A DNA stretch of 64,000 nt from contig NZ_LZEU01000001.1 in the NCBI RefSeq assembly GCF_014490745.1, positions 1,008,501-1,072,500 of the forward strand. Direction: 5' to 3'. Position 1 is the first letter of the stretch. Each line of letters starts with the position of its first letter. Under the pieces are notes generated by a model. That model saw only the letters and a program-made list of their open reading frames with translations. It was not told where the DNA came from and did not search any database. This document shows positions 41,504-49,123 of this stretch, in pieces. The position numbers and the translations under genes are program-made. This stretch comes from Pseudomonas alcaligenes. Lineage in GTDB: Bacteria; Pseudomonadota; Gammaproteobacteria; Pseudomonadales; Pseudomonadaceae.

Positions 41504-41587
41504 GGTGCAGTGACCCTCACGGGAAACGGCACCCCTTGGGTGAGCGGACTCACGGCCACGTGACCTGCAAGCCCGCTCTCCCAAGGG
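41504..41587 (+). promoter_or_regulatory. Highly structured leader before the first PuuD gene
   Basis: Three hairpins follow one another between the bauC terminator and the PuuD gene. P1: GGTGC (41504-41508) pairs with GCACC (41529-41533), enclosing GTGA-CCC-TCAC. P2: CCCTTGGG-T-GAGCGG (41533-41547) pairs with CCGCTC-T-CCCAAGGG (41573-41587), 14 pairs with one T-T mismatch. P3: TCACG-GCCA-CGTGA (41550-41563) inside P2. GTGAG/CTCAC segments allow alternative pairing. The ribosome site is about 25 bases past P2. It has no U tract, so it is not a plain terminator. It could be a riboswitch-like leader or a protein-binding site; I do not match it to a named class. Confidence 0.5.
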
Positions 41588-41624
41588 CAGCCCACTTCCA
41601 TCACAAGAAGAGGACACCCTTGCA

Positions 41625-42407
41625 ATGAGCAAACCCATGATTGGCCTTCCCCTGTGCCGCTGGCAGCTGACCGACCGCGATATCGGCTGGTTCCATCTGG
41701 TGGGCGAGAAGTACATCCAGTCCGTCACCGGCTTCGGCGCCTTCCCGCTGATGATCCCGGCCTTCGGCGATGACCTGGACATGGAAACCGTGCTCGACAG
41801 CGTCTCCGGCATCATGTTCGGCGGCTCGCTGTCCAACGTGCACCCCAGCTGCTACGGCGACGACCACCCCGGCCTGGGCCTGGCCGACAAACCCCGCGAC
41901 GCCACCGTGCTGCGCCTGATGCGCGCCTGCATCGACCGCGGCATTCCCTTCCTCGGCATCTGCCGTGGCGTGCAGGAACTCAACGTGCTGTACGGCGGCA
42001 CCCTGCACCGCGAAGTGCACAACGTGCCGGGTCGCCTCGACCACCGCGAAGTGAAGGATGTGCCGGACAACGTGGCCTACGGCCCGATCCACAAGGTCGC
42101 CCTGACCGAAGGTGGCGTGCTGCACCAACTGCTCGGCGAGCGCGAGATCAGCGTTAACTCGCTGCATGGGCAGGGCATCGATCGCCTCGGTGAGGGGCTA
42201 CAGGTCGAGGCCGTGTGTGAGGATGGGCAGATCGAGGCGGTCAGTGTGATCGGCGCCAAGGCGTTTGCCGTTGGCGTGCAGTGGCACCCGGAGTATCGCT
42301 ATTGGGAGAAGGCCGATTACAACGCACTGATTGGGGCGTTTCATGAGGCGGCGCGGGAGTATCAGGCGAAGAAGTCTGAGCGGAAGAGGGCGGCGGTAGT
42401 GGTCTGA
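41625..42407 (+). CDS. puuD: PuuD-type gamma-glutamyl-GABA hydrolase (class I glutamine amidotransferase)
   Basis: 260 residues. Hydrolyses the gamma-glutamyl amide bond of intermediates such as gamma-glutamyl-GABA in polyamine catabolism. The nucleophile is Cys113 in LGICRGVQE; His221 and Glu223 (QWHPEY) complete the triad. GGSLSNVHPS and the repeated NSLHGQGIDRL are family features. P. aeruginosa homologues are SpuA/PauD. Its place behind bauABC suggests that it may release beta-alanine or GABA. A paralogue lies 625 bases downstream. A terminator follows. Confidence 0.88.
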   Translation: MSKPMIGLPLCRWQLTDRDIGWFHLVGEKYIQSVTGFGAFPLMIPAFGDDLDMETVLDSVSGIMFGGSLSNVHPSCYGDDHPGLGLADKPRDATVLRLMRACIDRGIPFLGICRGVQELNVLYGGTLHREVHNVPGRLDHREVKDVPDNVAYGPIHKVALTEGGVLHQLLGEREISVNSLHGQGIDRLGEGLQVEAVCEDGQIEAVSVIGAKAFAVGVQWHPEYRYWEKADYNALIGAFHEAAREYQAKKSERKRAAVVV

Positions 42408-42441
42408 GTGGGGACGTTGCACTGAGTGGTTGATTGAAAAG

Positions 42442-42473
42442 AAAAGGCCAGTCGAGAGACTGGCCTTTTTATT
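42442..42473 (+). terminator. Terminator after puuD
   Basis: AAAGGCCAGTC-GAGA-GACTGGCC followed by TTTTTATTT, about 35 bases after the stop. Confidence 0.92.
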
Positions 42474-42567
42474 TGCTAAACGATAGACAGTGTTGTGCTC
42501 AAGCCATCCTGCTGACTTTCAGTGATAGCTGTGGCGATGCATTAGCGGGTGTCGAATAAGCAGTTGG

Positions 42568-42713
42568 TTAAGCAACCTCTTTGGCTGCTTGGTTATTTGC
42601 GTAATTCATTCCGCTAAGGTCTAACAGCGCACAGTAGTAGTGATAGTCCAGCGCACCTTCGAGTAGTGGGGCGCGCTCATGCAGGCGCGTTCTAGTGGGC
42701 GATTATCGCTCAT
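42568..42713 (-). pseudogene. Frameshifted small gene, 48 residues if intact
   Basis: The minus strand starts MSDNRPLERA in one frame (ATG at 42713) and continues LHERAPLLEGALDYHYYCAL... to KEVA and TAA (42568) in the next. The two halves join if one base is restored near 42685 (ERA-LHERA). The region is 146 bases, one short of 49 codons. The composition (ALDYHYYCALLDLSGMNYA) is strongly protein-like. I do not recognise the family. Confidence 0.5.
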
Positions 42714-43032
42714 GTAAGTCGAGACCTTTTAAAGCTTTGAATGTGAGGAAAAAAGCTTTTGCCTGAAGCGGGCTAGGTCATGTGTCGATAGCTTTATATG
42801 CTGCATGCAGAGTCTGCGCGGTAGGGAGGCCCCAAGATAAAAGGCTTGGGGCTGAGCTCGTCTTTTCGTTGGCTGGCGGCAAGTGGCCTTTGGCTTAAGC
42901 CCGCCTGCACGACAAAATCCGTAGTTGGCCTGATTTAAATAAAACTTTCCTAATGCACTTGGCTTTGCTCTTTTGGCTAAAGCTGAGTGCAGTGGGTGAC
43001 TATCTGTATTAAAAGAATAAAAAGGTATTTTA

Positions 43033-43803
43033 ATGCGTAGGCCGTTGATTGCTCTCTCGCTTTGTCGCTGGCAGTTGAAAGATCGCGACGAGGGCTGGTA
43101 TCACCTTGTGGGCGAGAAGTACGTTCGGGTTATTACCAACTATGGGGCATTCCCCTTCACTGTCCCGGCGTTAGCCAGTGATCTGGATATTGATACGGTG
43201 CTGGAAAATGTATCGGGCTTGATCTTCGGCGGTTCGATTTCGAATATCCATCCAAGTTTCTACGGCGATGACAGCGAAGGCGTGGGCCTGGAGGACCGCG
43301 ACCGCGATGCCACGGTTTTTCCGTTGATGGCTGCAGCTATTGAGCGTGGCATTCCGGTATTGGGGATTTGTCGCGGTATTCAGGAAATGAACGTGCTGTT
43401 CGGCGGCACCCTACACCGCCATGTGCATGAAGTTGAAGGGCGCCTGGATCATCGTGAAATCGATGCCGAAGACGAGGTCTGCTATGCCCCGATTCATGAC
43501 GTCACGCTGACTGAGGGTGGCGTGCTGCATGCACTGCATGGCGTTACCCAGTTGCGGGTCAACTCCTTGCACGGCCAGGGTATTGCGCGTCTGGGGGAGG
43601 GCTTGCAGGTAGAGGCTGTGGCCGAAGACGGCCAGATCGAAGCGATCAGCGTCAAGGGCGCCAAGTCGTTCGCGCTAGCCGTGCAATGGCACCCGGAGTA
43701 TCACTCGAGAGAAAACCCGGACTACGACTTGTTCATTACCGCCTTCCACGATGCGGTTAAGGACTATCAACTCAGTCGTTCTAACTCGATGGCTTGCGCA
43801 TAA
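43033..43803 (+). CDS. Second PuuD-type gamma-glutamyl hydrolase paralogue
   Basis: 256 residues, the same fold as the gene at 41625 and clearly related over its whole length (shared CRWQL-DRD-GW-HLVGEKY, FGGS-SN-HPS, GICRG-QE-NVL-GGTLHR). Catalytic Cys113, His220 and Glu222 are kept. Codons end in A or T more often than in its neighbours, especially in the first 60 codons. It has an AT-rich promoter region and no leader like that of the first copy. It may act on a different gamma-glutamyl substrate, such as gamma-glutamyl-beta-alanine; this is inference. Confidence 0.88.
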   Translation: MRRPLIALSLCRWQLKDRDEGWYHLVGEKYVRVITNYGAFPFTVPALASDLDIDTVLENVSGLIFGGSISNIHPSFYGDDSEGVGLEDRDRDATVFPLMAAAIERGIPVLGICRGIQEMNVLFGGTLHRHVHEVEGRLDHREIDAEDEVCYAPIHDVTLTEGGVLHALHGVTQLRVNSLHGQGIARLGEGLQVEAVAEDGQIEAISVKGAKSFALAVQWHPEYHSRENPDYDLFITAFHDAVKDYQLSRSNSMACA

Positions 43804-44205
43804 GCCATTGGCTACGCGGGAAACAGTAGTAGGGCGGGTGCAACCCGCGTAACCGGCGGCGCGGGTTGCACCCACCCGACGGCGAGGCATACCGACAACG
43901 CCGAGCGGCCTGAAGCGCAAAGCGCGAAGCCTGCAGGCGCACAAACTCCTCGTCAGCAGGCCGAGCGCAGGGGGTGTGTACCGCATAGATGCGCCGGCCC
44001 CGGAGCGGCCCCGGATGCCGGGGTGTGTTTCTTTGCTTACTCTTCTTTGCACAAGCCAAGAGAGACGAAGCGAAGCGGAGTAGCAGCCGCAGGCTGGCCC
44101 GAATGGTGAGCGTAGCGAGTCAAGTGACTCGCCCAGCAGGGCGAAACCGTGCAGTCGGGCAGCCTCAGCAATAAGCTCGCGCACGAAAGCTTTCATCCCC
44201 AATGC
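43804..44205. other. 400-base non-coding stretch of dispersed repeat sequence
   Basis: After the palindrome, the rest (43885-44205) is a patchwork with short direct and inverted repeats (GAAGCGAAGCGGAG, GAGCGTAGCGAGTCAAGTGACTCG). This type of sequence is common between pseudomonad genes and often gives false ORFs of odd composition (rich in Arg, Ser, Gly, Cys). No start with a ribosome site and no known domain was found, so I call no gene. Confidence 0.55.
43829..43880. repeat. Dispersed intergenic palindrome, second full copy
   Basis: GTAGGGCGGGTGCAACCCGC at 43829-43848 is identical to the left arm at 36218; the right arm (GCGCGGGTTGCACCCACCCG) ends at 43880. Located 25 bases after the second PuuD stop. 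Confidence 0.8.
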
Positions 44206-45030
44206 TCACTTCACAGGCTTGCGATTGCGTGCATAAAGCGACTTACCACCAGTGGCTGTAGTGCCTCGCTCCTGCAATTCAAAACGGCCGTTTTGCGCCT
44301 TAATCAGGTCACTCAGCTTCTTGTGCCCATATAGGCGTGAGTCGAAGTCCGAGCGCAGCTTGCTGATATTCATCCCCAGTGCGCCCAGGTGACACCAGCC
44401 ATCCTCATCCGAGTTGTCGTCGATCACCTTGGCGATAAAGTCCACCGGCACTTTCTGTGGCTTCACTTTGACCGGTGCAGGCGGCGCTGCAGGTTTGGCG
44501 TCCGGCGCCACGGCGGCCTGCGGTGCTACCGCCGGAGCACTGGCGGCAGCCTCTACTTCGGCCGGCTCGGCATCGCTGCGCAGCAGCTCTGTGTAGATGA
44601 ACTTGTCGCACGCTGACACGAACGGCTTAGGTGTCTTCTGCTCGCCAAAGCCGATTACCTCCAGCCCTTCCTCGCGCAGGCGTGCAGCCAGGCGTGTGAA
44701 GTCGCTATCGCTGGACACCAGGCAGAAACCATCGAAGCGCCGGGTGTAGAGCAGATCCATGGCATCGATGATCAGCGAACTGTCGGTGGCGTTCTTGCCG
44801 GTGGTGTAGGCAAACTGCTGCATCGGTTGAATCGAATGTTCCAGCAGCACCTTCTTCCAACCGCCCAGCTGCGGGCCAGTCCAGTCGCCATAAATACGTT
44901 TGACGCTGGCTATACCGAACTTGGCGATTTCTTCGAACAACCCTTCGACAATTGCGGCGGAGGCATTGTCGGCATCGATCAGCACTGCAAGGTGCTTCTG
45001 CTGGCGGGGTGGGGTGGGCTTGCTGGCCAT
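44206..45030 (-). CDS. NYN-domain nuclease with OST-HTH/LOTUS domain
   Basis: 274 residues. The N-terminal NYN (PIN-like) ribonuclease domain, about 12-155, has the acidic metal-binding set: AVLIDADNAS, DSSLIIDAMDLLY and VSSDSDFTRLA. A flexible Ala/Pro-rich linker (about 160-195) leads to an OST-HTH (LOTUS) domain, about 197-270 (FIAKVIDDNSDEDGWCHLGALG, FDSRLYGHKKLSDLIKA), which binds RNA or proteins. The same pair occurs in LabA-like bacterial and MARF1-like eukaryotic proteins. Likely an RNA-processing enzyme; its targets are unknown. Confidence 0.9.
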   Translation of the reverse strand: MASKPTPPRQQKHLAVLIDADNASAAIVEGLFEEIAKFGIASVKRIYGDWTGPQLGGWKKVLLEHSIQPMQQFAYTTGKNATDSSLIIDAMDLLYTRRFDGFCLVSSDSDFTRLAARLREEGLEVIGFGEQKTPKPFVSACDKFIYTELLRSDAEPAEVEAAASAPAVAPQAAVAPDAKPAAPPAPVKVKPQKVPVDFIAKVIDDNSDEDGWCHLGALGMNISKLRSDFDSRLYGHKKLSDLIKAQNGRFELQERGTTATGGKSLYARNRKPVK

Positions 45031-45173
45031 GGATCATCCTTGATTGCGCGATGTCCAGACCATACTGCGAACGGTTGGCCCAGCGCCATAGTTGATAACC
45101 CGGTCAGCTCGCCGGGCCACACTGCACGGCAAACCGTGCATCATGCCCAGTCAGCTAACGGCCAAGGACTCCC

Positions 45174-45632
45174 ATGCTCACCTTCGACTGGCTCCGCCAC
45201 CACCCCCAGCACTGCGCCCAATTGGCCGAGTGGCTGTACCGGCAATTCCCCTACGAATTCAGCGAACAGTCGCTGGCCGACTGGCAGGCCGAGTTCGCCG
45301 CTGGCCAGCACAATGGTGACTGGGCGATGCGCATCGCCCTGCAGGACTGCCAGCCGCTCGGCTGCGCCGGCCTGGCCCGTGACGACCTGGCCTTGCGCCC
45401 GGAACTCGGCCCCTGGCTGGCCTGCGTCTATGTGCTGCCACAGGCGCGGGGCCAGGGGCTGGCCGAGCGACTGATCGAAGATGTCTGCACGGCTGCCCGC
45501 GAGCAGGGCCACGAGCGCCTGTACCTGCATACGCAGGATCGCGCCGACTACTACGCCCGGCGTGGCTGGACTCTGCTGGAGCATTTTCAGGCCTGGGGCG
45601 CTACCCAGCACCTGCTGACGCGCGAGTTGTAG
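45174..45632 (+). CDS. GNAT family N-acetyltransferase
   Basis: 152 residues. Acetyl-CoA motif A is LACVYVLPQARGQGLAERLIEDV (around residues 82-104), and the C-terminal motif B is LYLHTQDRADYYARRGW. The strand MRIALQDCQPLGCAGLARDDL gives the central sheet. Substrate unknown. It lies divergent from the NYN gene and is followed by a bidirectional terminator. Confidence 0.9.
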   Translation: MLTFDWLRHHPQHCAQLAEWLYRQFPYEFSEQSLADWQAEFAAGQHNGDWAMRIALQDCQPLGCAGLARDDLALRPELGPWLACVYVLPQARGQGLAERLIEDVCTAAREQGHERLYLHTQDRADYYARRGWTLLEHFQAWGATQHLLTREL

Positions 45633-45643
45633 CGGCAGAAATA

Positions 45644-45670
45644 ACAAGCCCCGCACGGGGCGGGGCTTGT
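45644..45670. terminator. Bidirectional terminator
   Basis: ACAAGCCCCG-N7-CGGGGCTTGT, a perfect ten-pair stem between the converging GNAT gene and the proline/tyrosine-rich protein gene. Confidence 0.85.
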
Positions 45671-45673
45671 CGG

Positions 45674-46057
45674 TTACCAGCGGTAGTAGCCGCCGCCATG
45701 GCCGCGACCGTGGCCGTGGCGATGGTGGTGACGGTCATCGTAGTAGCGGTATCCCGGTACCACCACCGTATAGGGGCGGTAGTACACCGGTCGTGGAGCG
45801 TAATAGACCGGGCGGGGTTCGTAGTACACCGGTGGTGGTGGGTAGTAGGCCACCGGAGGCGGAGGGTAGTAGGCGACGGGCGGTGGCGGAGGTGCCACGT
45901 ACACCGGCCGGGCCTGACTGGCGATTACGCCGCCGACCACGGCACCGATCGCCACACCTGCGGCCACATCGCCGCTATCCGCCGCAACGGCGGGTTGCTG
46001 GCCAACCAGTGCCAGGCTGACCACCAGGCCACTGACAAGGGAAAGACGCGACAGCAT
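45674..46057 (-). CDS. Secreted proline/tyrosine-rich envelope protein with glycine zipper
   Basis: 127 residues from the ATG at 46057 (GAGGAG upstream). Signal peptide MLSRLSLVSGLVVSLALVGQ..AVA, a glycine zipper GVAIGAVVGGVIAS (about 35-50) that can insert in membranes, then a repeat region of PPPPVAYY and RPVYYxP units, and a His/Gly-rich end (RHHHRHGHGRGHGGGYYRW). The type is common in pseudomonads, with no proven function. The His-rich tail could bind metal. Confidence 0.82.
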   Translation of the reverse strand: MLSRLSLVSGLVVSLALVGQQPAVAADSGDVAAGVAIGAVVGGVIASQARPVYVAPPPPPVAYYPPPPVAYYPPPPVYYEPRPVYYAPRPVYYRPYTVVVPGYRYYDDRHHHRHGHGRGHGGGYYRW

Positions 46058-46256
46058 GTTCGTGCACTCCTCTGAGACCGGAATTGCCCGGTTAACAGTT
46101 CGACCGCGCGGTTGCCCATTGTGCTCCCGAGGCAACGTAAAGCCTGTGTAAAAGTGGATACAAAGCGGTGCGATCGGACGTGTGGCACGAGTTGTCGGCT
46201 GCTGCGCATTGGTGGGGGCGTTTTATTGCTAGTTTTAAGTTATCAGCCCGTCGCGG

Positions 46257-47033
46257 ATGACTGCCCACGCCATGGAGCTTCTGAGCCGGTTCACCCCTGT
46301 TGCCTGGCTGCGCCATGAGGCCATACGGTCTGCTGCATGCCTGACGCTGCTGGGGCTGCTGGCAGGCTGTGCCAGCCGCCAGGATCACGCCGGCATCGTG
46401 GCGAACCGCAGCCCGGCTGCGCCTGCCGAGTTCTTCCAGACCCACACCGACCGCATCGCCACCATCGGCATGCGCAACAACCTCAACGCGCTTTACCGAC
46501 TGATGGACAAGCTCTACCTGCGCAACCCGCGCGAATGGCGCAAGAGCGGCCAGCCCGACCGCCAGGCGGCCGAGCGCCAGGTGCAGATGGCCATCGAGCA
46601 GAGCCTGCCGCTGGGTACGCTGGGCGCCCGCACCGATGTGGCGGCACTGAGCTATGCCCTGAGCGCCGACTACCAGGGCGACCGGGTCGGTGCCTTCATC
46701 TATGCCCTGGGCAGCATGCTGGTCACCGCCCATGGCGGGCGCACCGAGTTCTACATGACCGACGAGCTGGATCCGCAGTTTATCCACAACGCCGCGCGCA
46801 ATGTGGAAAGGGCCGCCTGGCTGCTGGCCAGCCGTAACGACCTGCAGGGCAACCCCTGGCTGTTGTCCAACGAGATTTCCGGCGATGGGCGCAACCTCAG
46901 CTTCGCCGTGGAGTTCGGCAAGATAGTCGCGCGCCTCGATCTGCTCACCGATGTGCTCGACGAGCGTTACCGGCGCCTGGGCGTCAACTATGCCCAGAGC
47001 CTGCTGTTCATGAACTTCCTGCCGGTGCAGTAG
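46257..47033 (+). CDS. Lipoprotein of unknown function
   Basis: 258 residues. Basic N-terminus, hydrophobic stretch and lipobox LLAGC (Cys43 counted from the first ATG; the alternative ATG at 46272 would shorten this). The mature part (about 50-258) is mainly helical and has conserved-looking segments AFIYALGSMLVTAHGGRTEFYMTDELD and GRNLSFAVEFGKIVARLDLLT. I do not recognise a defined domain. No clear ribosome site was seen for either start. It converges with the solute-binding-like gene. Confidence 0.78.
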   Translation: MTAHAMELLSRFTPVAWLRHEAIRSAACLTLLGLLAGCASRQDHAGIVANRSPAAPAEFFQTHTDRIATIGMRNNLNALYRLMDKLYLRNPREWRKSGQPDRQAAERQVQMAIEQSLPLGTLGARTDVAALSYALSADYQGDRVGAFIYALGSMLVTAHGGRTEFYMTDELDPQFIHNAARNVERAAWLLASRNDLQGNPWLLSNEISGDGRNLSFAVEFGKIVARLDLLTDVLDERYRRLGVNYAQSLLFMNFLPVQ

Positions 47034-47039
47034 GGCGTT

Positions 47040-47798
47040 TCAGGGCTGCCAGTCTTTCAGGCCGTAGCGGGCCAATATCCGCTGCAAAACCCCGTTCGCG
47101 CGTATCTCGCGCATCCCCTCGCTGAACAGCCGGGCGTACTCCTGTGCCTGCGGGTGCCCCGGGCCGATGGCCATGTAGGCCAGCGTGCCGCCGATGCAGC
47201 CGGCCTTGCGGATGCCTTCCTGCGGCTGCTGGTGCTGGGTGTAGGCCACCAGGTTTTCCTCCTCGACGAAGGTATCGAAGCGCTTGAGCAGCAGTTGCTT
47301 GAGCAGGCGCTCGGTCAGATCGTTGCCGGCGTGCAGCTGGAAGACCTGGCCGTGCTGGCGGATATAGGCATCCAGCTCGGCGCCGTAGGAGTAGCCCTGG
47401 ATGATTCCGGTGTTGCGCGTGGCCAGGCTCTGCACACCGTGGTAGCGCCAGTCGTCGCTGGCCCGGGTGTAGAAGCAGAAGCGGTTGGAGGACACCGCTT
47501 CCTCGGGGTAGACGAAGTCCGGTGCTTCATCGCGCAGGGTCGAGGGCGAGGCGGTGTAGCGGCCGCTGCGCACATCGTTGAGGGCGCGGCTGTAGTTCTC
47601 GTTGACCAGGCGCACCGGGATGCCGTGGCGGGCGAAGATGGTGCGGATGATCTCGACGGTGAAGCCTTCCCGTACGCTGCCGGCCGTACAGCTGAACGGA
47701 CACCAGTAGGCCGGCGAAGCCAGGACGATTTCCTCCCCGGCCCTCGCCAGGCAGGCCGGCAGCAGGGCCAGCGCCAGCGCGAATCGCCACCTCACCAT
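47040..47798 (-). CDS. Periplasmic solute-binding-like protein (SBP_bac_3)
   Basis: 252 residues. Signal peptide of about 20 residues ending ARA, then the family 3 extracellular solute-binding fold: VREGFTVEIIRTIFARHGIPV, YPEEAVSSNRFCFYTR, and GYSYGAELDAYI. It lacks any neighbouring ABC permease, as do many pseudomonad proteins of this type that may serve as orphan binding proteins or signalling partners. Ligand unknown. Three cysteines near the N-terminus (YWCPFSC) may form a disulfide. Confidence 0.87.
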   Translation of the reverse strand: MVRWRFALALALLPACLARAGEEIVLASPAYWCPFSCTAGSVREGFTVEIIRTIFARHGIPVRLVNENYSRALNDVRSGRYTASPSTLRDEAPDFVYPEEAVSSNRFCFYTRASDDWRYHGVQSLATRNTGIIQGYSYGAELDAYIRQHGQVFQLHAGNDLTERLLKQLLLKRFDTFVEEENLVAYTQHQQPQEGIRKAGCIGGTLAYMAIGPGHPQAQEYARLFSEGMREIRANGVLQRILARYGLKDWQP

Positions 47799-47892
47799 GT
47801 TGCCGCCGCTCCCGGAGCTGCATCAGTACCTTGAGCCTAGCAGTGCTGCACCGGCGTTTTGTCGGGGCTGATCCGATTGAACTGCACCCTGC

Positions 47893-47919
47893 AAAAAGCC
47901 CGGCAGGAGCCGGGCTTTT
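47893..47919. terminator. Terminator between yjdM and the solute-binding gene
   Basis: AAAAAGCCCGG-CAGGAG-CCGGGCTTTT, an eight-pair stem with A and T tracts, usable on both strands. A run of ten G follows at 47928-47937. Confidence 0.85.
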
Positions 47920-47942
47920 CGTGGCGCGGGGGGGGGGCAGGT

Positions 47943-48284
47943 TCAGACCTTGCGAACGAACTCCGACTTGAGCTTCATTGCGCCGATGCCGTCGATCTTG
48001 CAGTCGATGTCGTGGTCGCCGTCGACCAGGCGGATACCTTTGACCTTGGTGCCGACCTTGACCACCAGGGACGAGCCCTTGACCTTGAGATCCTTGATCA
48101 CGGTGACGCTGTCGCCGTCCTGCAGCACGTTGCCCACCGAGTCCTTGATCACTTTCTCGCCATCGCCGGCTTCCGCCACGGCGCTGGCCGACCATTCATG
48201 GGCGCATTCCGGGCAGACCAGCAGCGCGCCGTCTTCGTAGGTGTATTCGGACTGGCATTGGGGGCAGGGCGGCAGGGTGCTCAC
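47943..48284 (-). CDS. YjdM/PhnA zinc-ribbon protein
   Basis: 113 residues. The N-terminal zinc ribbon has CPQC and CPEC pairs (residues about 7-27), and the PhnA C-terminal domain has the strands [18 protein letters not shown] and [24 protein letters not shown]. Once linked to phosphonate use, the family is now known not to be needed for it; the function is unknown. ATG at 48284. No phn genes are adjacent. Confidence 0.92.
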   Translation of the reverse strand: MSTLPPCPQCQSEYTYEDGALLVCPECAHEWSASAVAEAGDGEKVIKDSVGNVLQDGDSVTVIKDLKVKGSSLVVKVGTKVKGIRLVDGDHDIDCKIDGIGAMKLKSEFVRKV

Positions 48285-48550
48285 GGCGGTTCCTCGGTGG
48301 CGGTGCGTGGATAAAGGCGCGCATTGTATAGGGTTTTTGCGTCTTTGCTGGTATTGCCGCTGTCCGGGCGTCGTCTGTGGGTCGAACTCTGGCGGGCCGG
48401 AGGCCGTCCCAACCTGTAGCGAAGGGGGGATGGCTCATGTTCTTTGCGGATTTGCGCGACGTGTCCTGGCGGACGACCAGCACGTGCATGGTGACCGAGC
48501 TCGTCGACGACGAGCTGCCGACCTATGCCTCGGCGCTGTCTTTTCGCTGT

Positions 48551-49024
48551 TCAGGGTGTGCTGGCGGGCGTCGGCCAGTTCAGCGTGCCGCTGGCGTTGA
48601 AGCGCACGGTGCCGAACAGGCCGTTGGCCAGCTTGCCGTGGAGCCGGTAGGGCAGGTTCTGGCCCTGGCGATAGCCGGACGCAGCCCAGGCCTGGCGTAC
48701 CAGGGAGAAGGTCGAGACGCTCATGGGAATGCGCACCAGGGCTTCGCCGAAGCGCGGCACCTGCCCGGCCTCGGCGCTGACGCCGCTGGCCAGGGGTTGG
48801 CCGTTAATGGCCAGATCAAGTGCCACGCCGTTGTAGTCGAGGTTGTCGTCGTTGGGATTCTGCACCCGTAGCACCACGGCAAAGCGCATTTCCAGGTCCT
48901 GTCCGGGCAGCGGCTCGAGGCCGACCAGGTCGATGTGCAGCGGGTCGCGCGGGAACAGGCTGCTGCAGGCTGTGAGGACGAGCAGCAGGCTGGCGAGGAG
49001 CAGAAAGCGGAGTAGCTGGGACAT
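48551..49024 (-). CDS. LEA type 2 family lipoprotein
   Basis: 157 residues. Lipobox LTAC (Cys20) after a hydrophobic leader. The mature part is a single immunoglobulin-like LEA14/WHy domain, about 30-150, seen in LVGLEPLPGQDLEMRFAVVL, RVQNPNDDNLDYNGVALDLAI and LASGVSAEAGQVPRFGEALV. LEA type 2 proteins in plants and bacteria bind hydrophobic ligands or protect under desiccation; the bacterial role is unproven. The 240 bases downstream to yjdM contain no clear gene. Confidence 0.87.
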   Translation of the reverse strand: MSQLLRFLLLASLLLVLTACSSLFPRDPLHIDLVGLEPLPGQDLEMRFAVVLRVQNPNDDNLDYNGVALDLAINGQPLASGVSAEAGQVPRFGEALVRIPMSVSTFSLVRQAWAASGYRQGQNLPYRLHGKLANGLFGTVRFNASGTLNWPTPASTP

Positions 49025-49123
49025 CGGGCTGGCCTCTCGGGATTGCCTGCAGAGTAGAGCAGCGGCGGCAGCCGGTCATTGCCTACCTCTGCTTGATCAA
49101 TCAGCAGTATTGCCAAGTCTGGT

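Larger units (their letters stand above)
42408..43032. other. 625-base AT-richer gap between the two PuuD genes
   Basis: Holds the puuD terminator, then a region visibly poorer in G+C than its surroundings. It contains a frameshifted small minus-strand gene (42568-42713) and a hairpin GCCCCAAG-N8-CTTGGGGC (42829-42852) with no U tract. A TTAAAAGAATAAAAAGG stretch precedes the second PuuD gene and supplies its ribosome site (AAAGG). No other ORF looks coding. Confidence 0.6.

Noticed and set aside
43675..44202. A 175-codon minus-strand frame across the second PuuD 3' end and the repeat stretch
   Set aside because: Odd composition (Arg, Gly, Ser, Cys), within dispersed repeat sequence of a type that often gives false ORFs.
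47928..47937. Run of ten G, possible phase-variation tract
   Set aside because: It is between genes, after a terminator and past the yjdM stop, not in a promoter or reading frame.
48437..48550. Plus-strand frame starting MFFADLRDVSWRTTST
   Set aside because: It runs into antisense of the LEA gene and has no domain; at most a remnant. The upstream G-rich site is weak evidence.
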